NCBI RefSeq assembly: GCF_011365745.1
Contig: NZ_JAAOBY010000001.1
Span: 372,001 to 436,000 of the forward strand
Length of the DNA stretch: 64,000 bases
From: Flavobacterium turcicum
Lineage (GTDB): Bacteria > Bacteroidota > Bacteroidia > Flavobacteriales > Flavobacteriaceae
Direction of reading: 5' to 3'
Shown: piece after piece, positions 26,226-33,758 of the stretch
How positions within the stretch are numbered: the stretch's first letter is position 1
Layout: every line of letters begins with the position of its first letter
Notes under the pieces: generated by a model
Told to the model about the DNA's origin: nothing
Seen by the model: only the letters and a program-made list of their open reading frames with translations
The model's database searches: none
Program-made: the position numbers and the translations under genes

Positions 26226-26309
26226 GTGACGTAGAGGTCGTTCAACAATGGTTAAAGTTGCATTAATCCTATTGTATGTTTTTAAATAAATATACATTTG
26301 ACCTATCTA

Positions 26310-26837
26310 ATGAAAATGAACATGAGCACTTTACATCAGTACGATTCAGCTATTGCCAATTATTACAACGCAATGCGCGTTAAAACGCTACCACTTTATT
26401 CCTTTGATTTTCACCATGAATACCGCAAAGATTTGCAAAATATTTTTGTAGACAGCGTAAGGTTAAGGGCTATCGCTCAAGATAACAAGTGGGTTGCAAA
26501 TGACTGGGATTTACAAGAAAAATTAAAAGAGGAAGTTGTAATTGTTACTGATGCACAATTAAAAATTGTTTTTGCATCGCATAACATCATCAAGATGAAT
26601 GGTTATGAAGCCGATGAAGTAATTGGTAGAAGTCCTAAGATGTTTCAAGGAGAAGCCACTAATCATATTACTTCAAAAGAAATTCGTTTGGCCATTCAAT
26701 CCCAACAATCATTCGAAAAAGTGGTTATGAATTATAAAAAGGACGGCAGTATTTACGCTTGCACAATTAAAGGTTTTCCAGTTTTTAATATCAAAGGAGA
26801 ATTGAGTCACTATATTGCTTTTGAAAAAGCAGCATAA
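26310..26837 (+). CDS. Single PAS-domain protein, LOV-like but without the flavin Cys
   Basis: A 175-residue soluble protein from ATG 26310; in-frame ATGs at 26316 and 26322 are alternatives. The N-terminal 75 residues are helical with no recognised domain. A PAS domain follows (EVVIVTDAQLKIVFASHNI, GYEADEVIGRSPKMFQGEATN, YACTIKGFPVFNIKGELSHY). The layout matches PAS/LOV proteins, but the photoactive Cys position in GRNCRFLQG-type motifs is replaced (GRSPKMFQG), so it cannot form the flavin adduct. No output domain is present, so it must act through a partner. It is convergent with pyk. Confidence 0.82.
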   Translation: MKMNMSTLHQYDSAIANYYNAMRVKTLPLYSFDFHHEYRKDLQNIFVDSVRLRAIAQDNKWVANDWDLQEKLKEEVVIVTDAQLKIVFASHNIIKMNGYEADEVIGRSPKMFQGEATNHITSKEIRLAIQSQQSFEKVVMNYKKDGSIYACTIKGFPVFNIKGELSHYIAFEKAA

Positions 26838-26838
26838 A

Positions 26839-26902
26839 AAAACCTCTCTAAATAGAAAGGTTTAAATAAAATCCATCTTTAGGTTTAAAGATGGATTTTT
26901 TT
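26839..26902. terminator. Two tandem hairpins between the PAS gene and pyk
   Basis: The first, AAACCT/AGGTTT (26840-26863), is short. The second, AAAATCCATCTTT with its complement (26868-26900), has a 6-nt loop, A- and T-runs on the two sides, and so serves both convergent genes. Confidence 0.82.
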
Positions 26903-26914
26903 ATTTTTACTGAA

Positions 26915-28345
26915 TTATTCTATTTCAGACACACGTAAGGTATTTACCATACCTTTGTCCTTGATTGGCATTGCAGCAAGGTTGATTAAAAAATCACCTT
27001 TTTCAACAAAACCTTTTTGTCTTGCAATTTCATTTACGTCAGTTACTGTGTCATCAGTACTTACATCTTTCTCGTACATGAATGATTTAACTCCCCAAAG
27101 TAGATTAAGCTGCGTTAAGATGCGTCTGTTAGATGTAAATACCAAAATATGTGCATTAGGTCTCCATGCAGAAATTTGGAAAGCTGTGTAACCACTGTTG
27201 GTTAAGGTGCAAATTGCTTTTGCTTTGATTACGTTGGCCATTGTGGCAGCGTGATGACAAATTGTTTTTGTGATAAAACGTTTGGTCTTGATTTGCGGTG
27301 TATTTTGTGGTACTTGAATTAGCGGAGAATCCTCAACTGCTTCAATAATTTGTGTCATTTTTTGGATAACTTGCACTGGGTAATTTCCCGCTGCAGTTTC
27401 TCCAGAAAGCATTACAGCATCTGCACCATCCATTACAGAGTTGGCTACGTCATTCACTTCAGCACGAGTAGGAGTTAAACTAGTAATCATAGTCTCCATC
27501 ATTTGAGTAGCAACAATAACCGGAATACGTGCTGTTTTGGCTCTACGAATTAATTCTTTTTGAACTAACGGCACTTCGTGTGCAGGCAATTCAACACCTA
27601 AATCACCACGTGCTACCATTAATGCATCGCAATAGGCAACAATTTTATCAATGTTTTCTAGTGCCTCTGGCATTTCGATTTTTGCAACGATCGGAATTTT
27701 ATACTCAGAATGTTCTGCAATAAGTTCTTGTAAATCTTGTAAATCTCGTGGTGTTTTTACAAATGATAAAGCAATCCAGTCAACATTCTGACCAATTGCA
27801 AAAATAGCATCTGCAATATCTTTCTCTGTCATCGCAGGCAACGAAATCTTTGTATTAGGAAGGTTTACTCCTTTTTTAGATTTTAATTCACCACCTTGAA
27901 TAACTTTTGCTAAAACTTCTGATTTTTTATCAGTTTCAACAATTTCAAAAATCAGTTTTCCATCATCTAATAATATGCGCTCTCCAGGATTTACATCGTT
28001 TGGAAAGTTTTGGTATTTCATGAATACTTTTTTCGCAGTACCTAAAATATCCTCTGCGGTAGTAAAAGTTATTAAATCACCATCATTTACTACAACGCCT
28101 TCTTCCATTACTCCTACGCGTAACTTCGGCCCTTGTAAATCGGCTAAAATAGCAGTAGTGTATCCAAATTCTTCATTCAATCCACGAATAAGTTGTATTC
28201 TCTCTTTAACATCCTCGTAGTCTGCATGCGAAAAATTAATTCGAAACACGTTAACACCTGCGTCAATCATATCTTTGATGATCTCTCTTGTACTACATGC
28301 AGGCCCAAGTGTGGCTACAATTTTCGTTTTTTTGTTTGTAAGCAT
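26915..28345 (-). CDS. pyk: Pyruvate kinase
   Basis: The last step of glycolysis: phosphoenolpyruvate plus ADP gives pyruvate and ATP. The 476-residue length is normal for bacteria. Visible marks: TKIVATLGPACSTREI at the N-terminus, NFSHADYEDVKERI, the catalytic Lys region IPIVAKIEMPEALENID, MVARGDLGVELP, and the effector/regulatory C-terminal domain. It is the last gene of the minus-strand acpP-fabF-rnc-IPExxxVDY-pyk block, 5 nt after the preceding gene, and ends at tandem terminators. Confidence 0.97.
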   Translation of the reverse strand: MLTNKKTKIVATLGPACSTREIIKDMIDAGVNVFRINFSHADYEDVKERIQLIRGLNEEFGYTTAILADLQGPKLRVGVMEEGVVVNDGDLITFTTAEDILGTAKKVFMKYQNFPNDVNPGERILLDDGKLIFEIVETDKKSEVLAKVIQGGELKSKKGVNLPNTKISLPAMTEKDIADAIFAIGQNVDWIALSFVKTPRDLQDLQELIAEHSEYKIPIVAKIEMPEALENIDKIVAYCDALMVARGDLGVELPAHEVPLVQKELIRRAKTARIPVIVATQMMETMITSLTPTRAEVNDVANSVMDGADAVMLSGETAAGNYPVQVIQKMTQIIEAVEDSPLIQVPQNTPQIKTKRFITKTICHHAATMANVIKAKAICTLTNSGYTAFQISAWRPNAHILVFTSNRRILTQLNLLWGVKSFMYEKDVSTDDTVTDVNEIARQKGFVEKGDFLINLAAMPIKDKGMVNTLRVSEIE

Positions 28346-28350
28346 TTTTA

Positions 28351-28836
28351 TTAAAAAATTAAATTGTTTTTAGCTTTTATTTGATTCGTATCGATAGTGT
28401 ATACTGTTGATACGTTTTCAATTGTATTTAATGTGCTTTGTATGTCGGCAATATCAATGCATTCATTATTTTCTATTTTTAAAAAATAATCGACTTTTTT
28501 AAATTCAGGGAGCAGAAATATTTTCGTCGATACTTCCATTACCACGTTTGAAAATAAATTTTGAGTCGTGATTGCTGCAATTTTTTTGACCTCATTTTTG
28601 TTTTGAACCAAATCCCAGTTAACTTCATTTTCTGAATCAAAATAAGAAAATCGTGAAAAAAAAGTCTCTCCTTCCTTATTATTTACCGGGATATCAATAC
28701 TGCTTTTTTCTAAAATAATGGGCAGTTTTTGATTAATGAAGTAAGCCAAGCGATAATCTTCAACTAGGGTATGAATCGCAATGAGATGGTAATCTATTTC
28801 GTCAAATTCCCCGAGATTCAGTTTATGAATAGCCAT
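28351..28836 (-). CDS. IPExxxVDY family protein
   Basis: A 161-residue protein of a Bacteroidota-specific family named after a motif, here LPEFKKVDYFLKIE near residues 107-120. No membrane span, signal or catalytic motif is evident, and the function is unknown. It lies between rnc and pyk with 5 nt to pyk, an arrangement I recall as conserved across flavobacteria, which hints at a link with either the kinase or RNA metabolism. No characterised role is known to me. Confidence 0.85.
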   Translation of the reverse strand: MAIHKLNLGEFDEIDYHLIAIHTLVEDYRLAYFINQKLPIILEKSSIDIPVNNKEGETFFSRFSYFDSENEVNWDLVQNKNEVKKIAAITTQNLFSNVVMEVSTKIFLLPEFKKVDYFLKIENNECIDIADIQSTLNTIENVSTVYTIDTNQIKAKNNLIF

Positions 28837-28950
28837 TCCGTTAAAAAATAAGATGTAAATATACCATTTCTATTGAAGTGTATACGCCTCAAAATAAGAT
28901 GTTTTTGTTAATTTATGAACGAAAACGATATAGTTTTGTAGAAATTACTA

Positions 28951-29691
28951 TTATTTTCTATCCATTTTTTCTTGAAATGCAAAATAAGCACGTTGGGATG
29001 CTTTTTCTTCTGCTTTCTTTTTAGAGGTAGCTCTTGCTTTGGCAATTACTTTATCATCAATACTTAGTTTCACACCAAACAATCTTTGTCCATCCATCGC
29101 ATTGTCTTCATAGATGTCATAGTGAAAGGTTTTCTTTTCTTTTTGGCACCATTCAATAATCAAGCTTTTGTAACTTATTACTTTGCCTTCTAAGCGAGAA
29201 ATATTAACGTAGGGTTCGATGACTCTTTTTTGAATGAATTTTTCGCATGCATCATACCCTTTATCTAAATAGATTGCTCCAATAAGCGATTCAAAGATAT
29301 TACCGTGTATGTTTTCACCAAAATGTTGAACGGGTACTTTACTTTCAATAAATTGTATTAAGTTTAAATCTTTGCCAAGTTCATTTAGATGTTCGCGACT
29401 AACAATTTTAGAACGCATTTTGGTGAGATAACCTTCGTCACCTGTTGGGACTTCATTGAATAAATGAGCGGCAATAACTGCGCTAAGCATGGCATCACCT
29501 AGAAATTCTAAACGCTCATAACTTACTGGATTTCCTGCAGAATCAATGCGGTTGCTGGAACGATGCGTAAAGGCTTTAGAATAAAAATCTAGATTTATAG
29601 GGTCAAAGCCAAGTATTGTGGCAATTGAATTAAAAAAAATCCCGTTTTCTTTCGAACGGGATTTTGAAAATATTTTTCTAAGTATGCGCAT
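28951..29691 (-). CDS. rnc: Ribonuclease III
   Basis: A double-stranded RNA endonuclease for rRNA processing and mRNA decay. The protein has 246 residues. The nuclease signature YERLEFLGDAMLSAVIAAHLF (residues about 59-79) and the second acidic region NIFESLIGAIYLDKGYDA hold the metal-binding residues. A C-terminal double-stranded RNA binding domain follows (YKSLIIEWCQKEKKTFHYDI, ARATSKKKAEEKASQRAY). It is 4 nt after fabF and so tightly co-transcribed with it. Confidence 0.96.
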   Translation of the reverse strand: MRILRKIFSKSRSKENGIFFNSIATILGFDPINLDFYSKAFTHRSSNRIDSAGNPVSYERLEFLGDAMLSAVIAAHLFNEVPTGDEGYLTKMRSKIVSREHLNELGKDLNLIQFIESKVPVQHFGENIHGNIFESLIGAIYLDKGYDACEKFIQKRVIEPYVNISRLEGKVISYKSLIIEWCQKEKKTFHYDIYEDNAMDGQRLFGVKLSIDDKVIAKARATSKKKAEEKASQRAYFAFQEKMDRK

Positions 29692-29695
29692 ACAA

Positions 29696-30949
29696 TTAGA
29701 TCTCTAATTTTTTAACCAAAACGCAAGCATTATGACCTCCAAAACCAAAGGTGTTGCTCATAAGTACTTTTACGTCTCTTTTTTGAGCAGTATTGAAAGT
29801 GAAATTCAATATTGGGTCAATGTTTTCGTCACTTGTTGTATGGTTGATAGTTGGAGGAATTATTCCGTATTTTAATGATAAAATAGATGAAATTGTCTCA
29901 ATAGCTCCAGCTGCTCCAAGTAAATGGCCTGTCATTGATTTGGTTGAATTCAGATTCATTGTGTAAGCATGTTCTCCAAAAACGTGTAAAATTGCTTTCG
30001 ATTCAGCAATGTCTCCCAATGGAGTTGATGTTCCATGCATGTTAACACCATCTACATCTGTTGGTTGTAAACCTGCATCTCGTAAACAATTCAACATTAC
30101 ATTTTTAGCACCTAAACCTTCTGGATGCGGTGCTGTAATATGGTGTGCATCTGCTGACATTCCGCCTCCGCCAATTTCACAATAAATAGTGGCACCACGA
30201 GCAATTGCATGTTCGTACTCTTCTAGTACTAATGCTCCAGCACCTTCACCAAGTACAAATCCATCACGGTCTTTGTCCATTGGTCTTGAAGCTGATTTTG
30301 GATCATCGTTTCTAGTTGATAAAGCGTGCATCGCATTAAATCCACCCATTCCTGCTATTGTCACTGCGGCTTCAGATCCACCAGTAACCATCGCATCGGC
30401 ATGACCTAAACGAATGTAGTTGAAGGCGTCAATAATAGCATTTGTTGATGAAGCACAAGCAGAAACCGTTGTAAAATTCGGGCCTCTGAATCCGTATTTA
30501 ATAGAAATGTGTCCGCCAGCAATATCAGCAATCATTTTTGGGATAAAAAACGGGTTGAATTTTGGTGTCCCATCTCCGGCTGAAAAATTAAGAACTTCTA
30601 TTTGAAACGTCTCTAAACCTCCAATTCCAGAGCCCCAGATCACGCCTACTCGGTCCTTGTCTAAAGTATCAAAATCGAAACCTGCATCTTTCACCGCTTC
30701 TTCAGAGGCAACCATGGCGTATTGTGCATAACGGTCCATTTTTCTTGCTTCTTTACGATCGATAAAGTCTTCAACATTAAAGTTTTTAACTTCACAGGCA
30801 AACTGCGTTTTAAATTTGGAGGCGTCAAAATAGGTTATTGGTGCAGCACCGCTTACTCCATTTATCAAGCCATTCCAGTATTCTTCAATAGTATTTCCAA
30901 TAGGAGTTAGAGCGCCTAAACCTGTTACAACCACTCGTCTTAATTCCAT
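29696..30949 (-). CDS. fabF: 3-oxoacyl-ACP synthase II
   Basis: Elongates acyl-ACP with malonyl-ACP in fatty-acid synthesis. The 417-residue length is normal. The Cys-His-His triad is visible: the nucleophile in FTTVSACASSTNA, HGTSTPLGDIAE, and KSMTGHLLGAAGA. The C-terminal Gly-rich loop is SNTFGFGGHNACV. It follows acpP by 177 nt, which encodes its carrier substrate, and is 4 nt ahead of rnc. The acpP-fabF-rnc order is shared with many bacteria. Confidence 0.97.
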   Translation of the reverse strand: MELRRVVVTGLGALTPIGNTIEEYWNGLINGVSGAAPITYFDASKFKTQFACEVKNFNVEDFIDRKEARKMDRYAQYAMVASEEAVKDAGFDFDTLDKDRVGVIWGSGIGGLETFQIEVLNFSAGDGTPKFNPFFIPKMIADIAGGHISIKYGFRGPNFTTVSACASSTNAIIDAFNYIRLGHADAMVTGGSEAAVTIAGMGGFNAMHALSTRNDDPKSASRPMDKDRDGFVLGEGAGALVLEEYEHAIARGATIYCEIGGGGMSADAHHITAPHPEGLGAKNVMLNCLRDAGLQPTDVDGVNMHGTSTPLGDIAESKAILHVFGEHAYTMNLNSTKSMTGHLLGAAGAIETISSILSLKYGIIPPTINHTTSDENIDPILNFTFNTAQKRDVKVLMSNTFGFGGHNACVLVKKLEI

Positions 30950-31079
30950 AAACTCTTTATTTCGTTATCTTTAAACAAATAAAACCCATGCTGATACTGT
31001 ATAAATACTACAAAATAGCTATGGGTATTACAATAAATATCTTTCGATTGAATGTCAATCTTGAATTTAATTTCTTAAA

Positions 31080-31118
31080 AAAAATAATAACACCCGTATA
31101 CCAATAGTGTACGGGTGC
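31080..31118 (-). terminator. Hairpin after acpP on the minus strand
   Basis: Stem CACCCGTA/TACGGGTG with an 11-nt loop, followed on the minus strand by a T-rich run (31080-31090). It may be a partial terminator that lets acpP be expressed more strongly than fabF downstream. Confidence 0.75.
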
Positions 31119-31126
31119 ATGTTTTA

Positions 31127-31363
31127 TTATTTTTTAGCTTCCTCAATGTAAGAGATTGCTTGACCTACAGTAGCGATGTTTTCTGCTTGATCGTCTGGAA
31201 TTTGAATGTCAAATTCTTTTTCGAACTCCATAATAAGCTCAACAGTGTCTAATGAGTCAGCTCCTAAATCATTAGTGAAGCTTGCTTCTGTTACAACTTC
31301 GTTTTCGTCAACGCCTAATTTGTCTACGATAATCGCTTTTACTCTTGATGCAATGTCTGACAT
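31127..31363 (-). CDS. acpP: Acyl carrier protein
   Basis: A 78-residue acidic four-helix protein that carries growing acyl chains on phosphopantetheine. The attachment Ser lies in [17 protein letters not shown], an exact family match. It heads the minus-strand block and is followed by a hairpin that could set a high ACP-to-FabF ratio. It is divergent from purN, with promoters back to back. Confidence 0.98.
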   Translation of the reverse strand: MSDIASRVKAIIVDKLGVDENEVVTEASFTNDLGADSLDTVELIMEFEKEFDIQIPDDQAENIATVGQAISYIEEAKK

Positions 31364-31393
31364 AATCTTTAATTTTAGAATTTAATTTGTTGG

Positions 31394-31422
31394 CAAAAAT
31401 AAAAAACTTTATTTTAAAACAA
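31394..31422 (-). promoter_or_regulatory. acpP promoter
   Basis: On the minus strand the -7 box TATTTTTG (31401-31394) is preceded by TTG (31422-31420) at 18 nt. This fits the Bacteroidota primary sigma consensus. The leader is about 25 nt. Confidence 0.6.
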
Positions 31423-31539
31423 CTATTTAGTTAATAAATGTGACATCTAATTTATGAAATATATTTAAACAAAGCCGAAGCATTGCTATTTAATTTCATT
31501 TATTATGCTTTTTTTTGTGCTCTTAAAACTGATGATTTT

Positions 31540-32130
31540 ATGAAAAAGATAGTTGTTTTTGCTTCTGGATCGGGGACTAATGCCGAAAATATTATTCAAT
31601 ATTTTGAAAAAACAACGTCGGGCAGAGTAGTAGCTGTTTTTTGCAATAATGCGCAAGCTCTTGTGCTAGAAAAGGTAAAAAAGTATGCTATTTCGTCTGA
31701 AATTTTTTCTAAAAATGATTTAAATGAAGGTTTAGTTTTGCAAAAAATAAAAAATTTCGCTCCAGATTGGATTGTTTTAGCAGGTTTTCTTTTAAAATTT
31801 CCTTCCAATTTAATTGATGCTTATCCTGATAAAATAATTAATATTCATCCTGCATTATTACCAAAGTATGGAGGAAAAGGAATGTATGGCATGCACATTC
31901 ATGAGGCGGTTGTAGCTAATAAAGAAGTTGAAACTGGTATCACTATTCATTATGTTAATGAAAATTATGATGAAGGAAATATCATTTTTCAGCAAAGCGT
32001 AATTCTCACACCAACAGACAATGCTCATGATGTTGCCGTTAAAATTCATAAACTAGAGCAAGAGTATTTTCCGAAAGTGATAGAAGATTTGCTTTTAACT
32101 ACTGCTAGTGCAGAGAATAAAGAAGGTTAA
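31540..32130 (+). CDS. purN: Phosphoribosylglycinamide formyltransferase
   Basis: Transfers a formyl group from 10-formyl-THF to GAR in purine synthesis. The protein has 196 residues from MKKIVVFASGSGTNAE; the upstream frame adds 19 residues unlike the family. The active-site Asn-His-Asp set is visible in IINIHPALLPKYGGKGMYG and ETGITIHYVNENYDEGNI. It is followed 2 nt later by rnhA. A PurF-like gene lies downstream (33.8 kb), and a folate-salvage enzyme is elsewhere in the window. Confidence 0.96.
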   Translation: MKKIVVFASGSGTNAENIIQYFEKTTSGRVVAVFCNNAQALVLEKVKKYAISSEIFSKNDLNEGLVLQKIKNFAPDWIVLAGFLLKFPSNLIDAYPDKIINIHPALLPKYGGKGMYGMHIHEAVVANKEVETGITIHYVNENYDEGNIIFQQSVILTPTDNAHDVAVKIHKLEQEYFPKVIEDLLLTTASAENKEG

Positions 32131-32132
32131 AG

Positions 32133-32615
32133 ATGACTACGCACGATGTACATATTTACACAGATGGCGCTGCCAAGGGAAATCCGGGCAATGGTGGTTA
32201 TGGTGTTGTGATGGAATGGGTGGGTAAGCCTTATAAAAAAGAATTTTATGAAGGTTTTCGGAGGACGACCAATAATAGAATGGAACTTTTGGCAGTAATT
32301 GTAGGCTTAGAAAAACTTAAAAATCCTGGTACAAAGGTATTGGTTGTATCTGATTCTAAATATGTTGTCGACTCTGTTGAAAAAAAATGGGTGTTGGGTT
32401 GGGAAAAAAAAGGCTTTGCTGCTAGGAAAAATGCCGATTTGTGGAAACGTTTTTTAATAGTTTACCGCAAACATCAAGTCAATTTCAAATGGATAAAAGG
32501 TCACAACAATCATCCTCAAAACGAAAGGTGCGATGAGTTGGCAGTGATGGCATCCATGCAAAAACAACTTTCAATTGATGCTTTTTATGAGCAAGAAGAT
32601 TCAAAATTGATCTGA
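32133..32615 (+). CDS. rnhA: Ribonuclease HI
   Basis: Cuts the RNA strand of RNA-DNA hybrids. The protein has 160 residues. The catalytic DEDD set is seen: Asp in VHIYTDGAAKGNPGNGGYG, Glu in TNNRMELLAV, Asp in VVSDSKYVVDSV and Asp in NERCDELAVMAS. The basic-protrusion sequence (KKWVLGWEKKGFAARKN) is present as in E. coli RNase HI. It starts 2 nt after purN. Confidence 0.97.
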   Translation: MTTHDVHIYTDGAAKGNPGNGGYGVVMEWVGKPYKKEFYEGFRRTTNNRMELLAVIVGLEKLKNPGTKVLVVSDSKYVVDSVEKKWVLGWEKKGFAARKNADLWKRFLIVYRKHQVNFKWIKGHNNHPQNERCDELAVMASMQKQLSIDAFYEQEDSKLI

Positions 32616-32657
32616 TTTTTTTTTCAAAAAGAACCACAATATTACAGTTTCAACACA

Positions 32658-32688
32658 TTGCAACTTTACAACTTATAAACTATCTTTG
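32658..32688 (+). promoter_or_regulatory. Promoter of the PfkB-family kinase gene
   Basis: TTG (32658-32660), a 20-nt spacer and TATCTTTG (32681-32688), close to the Bacteroidota consensus. The leader is about 17 nt. Confidence 0.6.
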
Positions 32689-32711
32689 CCCCTTAATTCG
32701 AAACGTATATA

Positions 32712-33635
32712 ATGAATAAATTATTGATTGTTGGAACTGTAGCTTTCGACGCGATTGAAACTCCTTTTGGAAAAACAGATAAAATACTAGGTGGAGCAGG
32801 AACTTACATTGGTTTATCAGCTTCGTTTTTTAATGTGCAATCAGCCATTGTTTCTGTAGTTGGAGACGATTTTCCGCAAGAATATTTAGATTTATTAACT
32901 GCTAGAAACATTGATATTTCTGGTCTTGAAGTGGTGCCTGGTGGTAAAACTTTCTTTTGGAGCGGTCGTTACCACAATGATTTAAATTCAAGAGATACCC
33001 TTGATACACAGTTGAATGTCTTAGCTGATTTTCAGCCAAAAGTGCCTCAAGATTTTAAGAATGCTGAGATTGTGATGTTAGGAAACTTACATCCATTGGT
33101 ACAAAGCAGTGTTTTAGATCAAATGGAAACGCAACCAAAATTAGTAGTTTTAGATACTATGAACTTTTGGATGGATTGTGCTCTTCCAGAATTACTTGAC
33201 GTAATCAAACGCGTTGATGTAATCACTATTAATGATGAAGAGGCTAGACAACTTTCTGGAGAATATTCATTAGTAAAAGCTGCTGCAAAAATCCACACCA
33301 TGGGTCCTAAATATGTGGTTATTAAAAAAGGAGAACACGGAGCGCTTATTTTTCATAATAAAGAAATTTTCTTTGCACCAGCATTACCACTTGAAGAAGT
33401 ATTTGACCCAACAGGAGCAGGAGATACATTTGCAGGAGGATTTGCAGGTTATTTGACACAAAGCGAAAACATCTCTTTCGAGAATATGAAAAACGCAATC
33501 ATTCACGGTTCAAACTTAGCTTCTTTCTGTGTAGAAAAATTTGGTACTGAAAGAATGCTTGCTTTGAATAAAGAAGAAGTGGTGTCTCGACTACAACAGT
33601 TCAAATCATTGACACAATTTGATATCACACTATAA
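32712..33635 (+). CDS. PfkB-family carbohydrate/nucleoside kinase
   Basis: A ribokinase-fold kinase of 307 residues. N-terminal ILGGAGTYIGLSASFF is the substrate-side Gly motif. The catalytic block DPTGAGDTFAGGFAGYL near residues 234-250 holds the base Asp and the anion hole. Sequence alone does not decide between sugar, adenosine or other substrates. Its own promoter and terminator make it a single-gene unit between rnhA and the PurF-like gene. Confidence 0.9.
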   Translation: MNKLLIVGTVAFDAIETPFGKTDKILGGAGTYIGLSASFFNVQSAIVSVVGDDFPQEYLDLLTARNIDISGLEVVPGGKTFFWSGRYHNDLNSRDTLDTQLNVLADFQPKVPQDFKNAEIVMLGNLHPLVQSSVLDQMETQPKLVVLDTMNFWMDCALPELLDVIKRVDVITINDEEARQLSGEYSLVKAAAKIHTMGPKYVVIKKGEHGALIFHNKEIFFAPALPLEEVFDPTGAGDTFAGGFAGYLTQSENISFENMKNAIIHGSNLASFCVEKFGTERMLALNKEEVVSRLQQFKSLTQFDITL

Positions 33636-33641
33636 TACAAG

Positions 33642-33667
33642 AAACCTCGGAAACGGGGTTTTTTTGT
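33642..33667 (+). terminator. Terminator after the PfkB-family gene
   Basis: Stem AAACCTCG/CGGGGTTT with one G-T pair, GAAA loop and T-tail. Confidence 0.85.
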
Positions 33668-33758
33668 TCCGTAAATTCAGTGTAAATTTTATTTAGTAAA
33701 CTGAATTTATGTTGGTTAACTTATTATTACAACAACACAACAATACAAATTACTTACA

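Noticed and set aside
31483-31539. N-terminal extension of purN by 19 codons
   Set aside because: Family members start at the beta strand MKKIVVFASGSG; the added part is AT-driven and hydrophobic.
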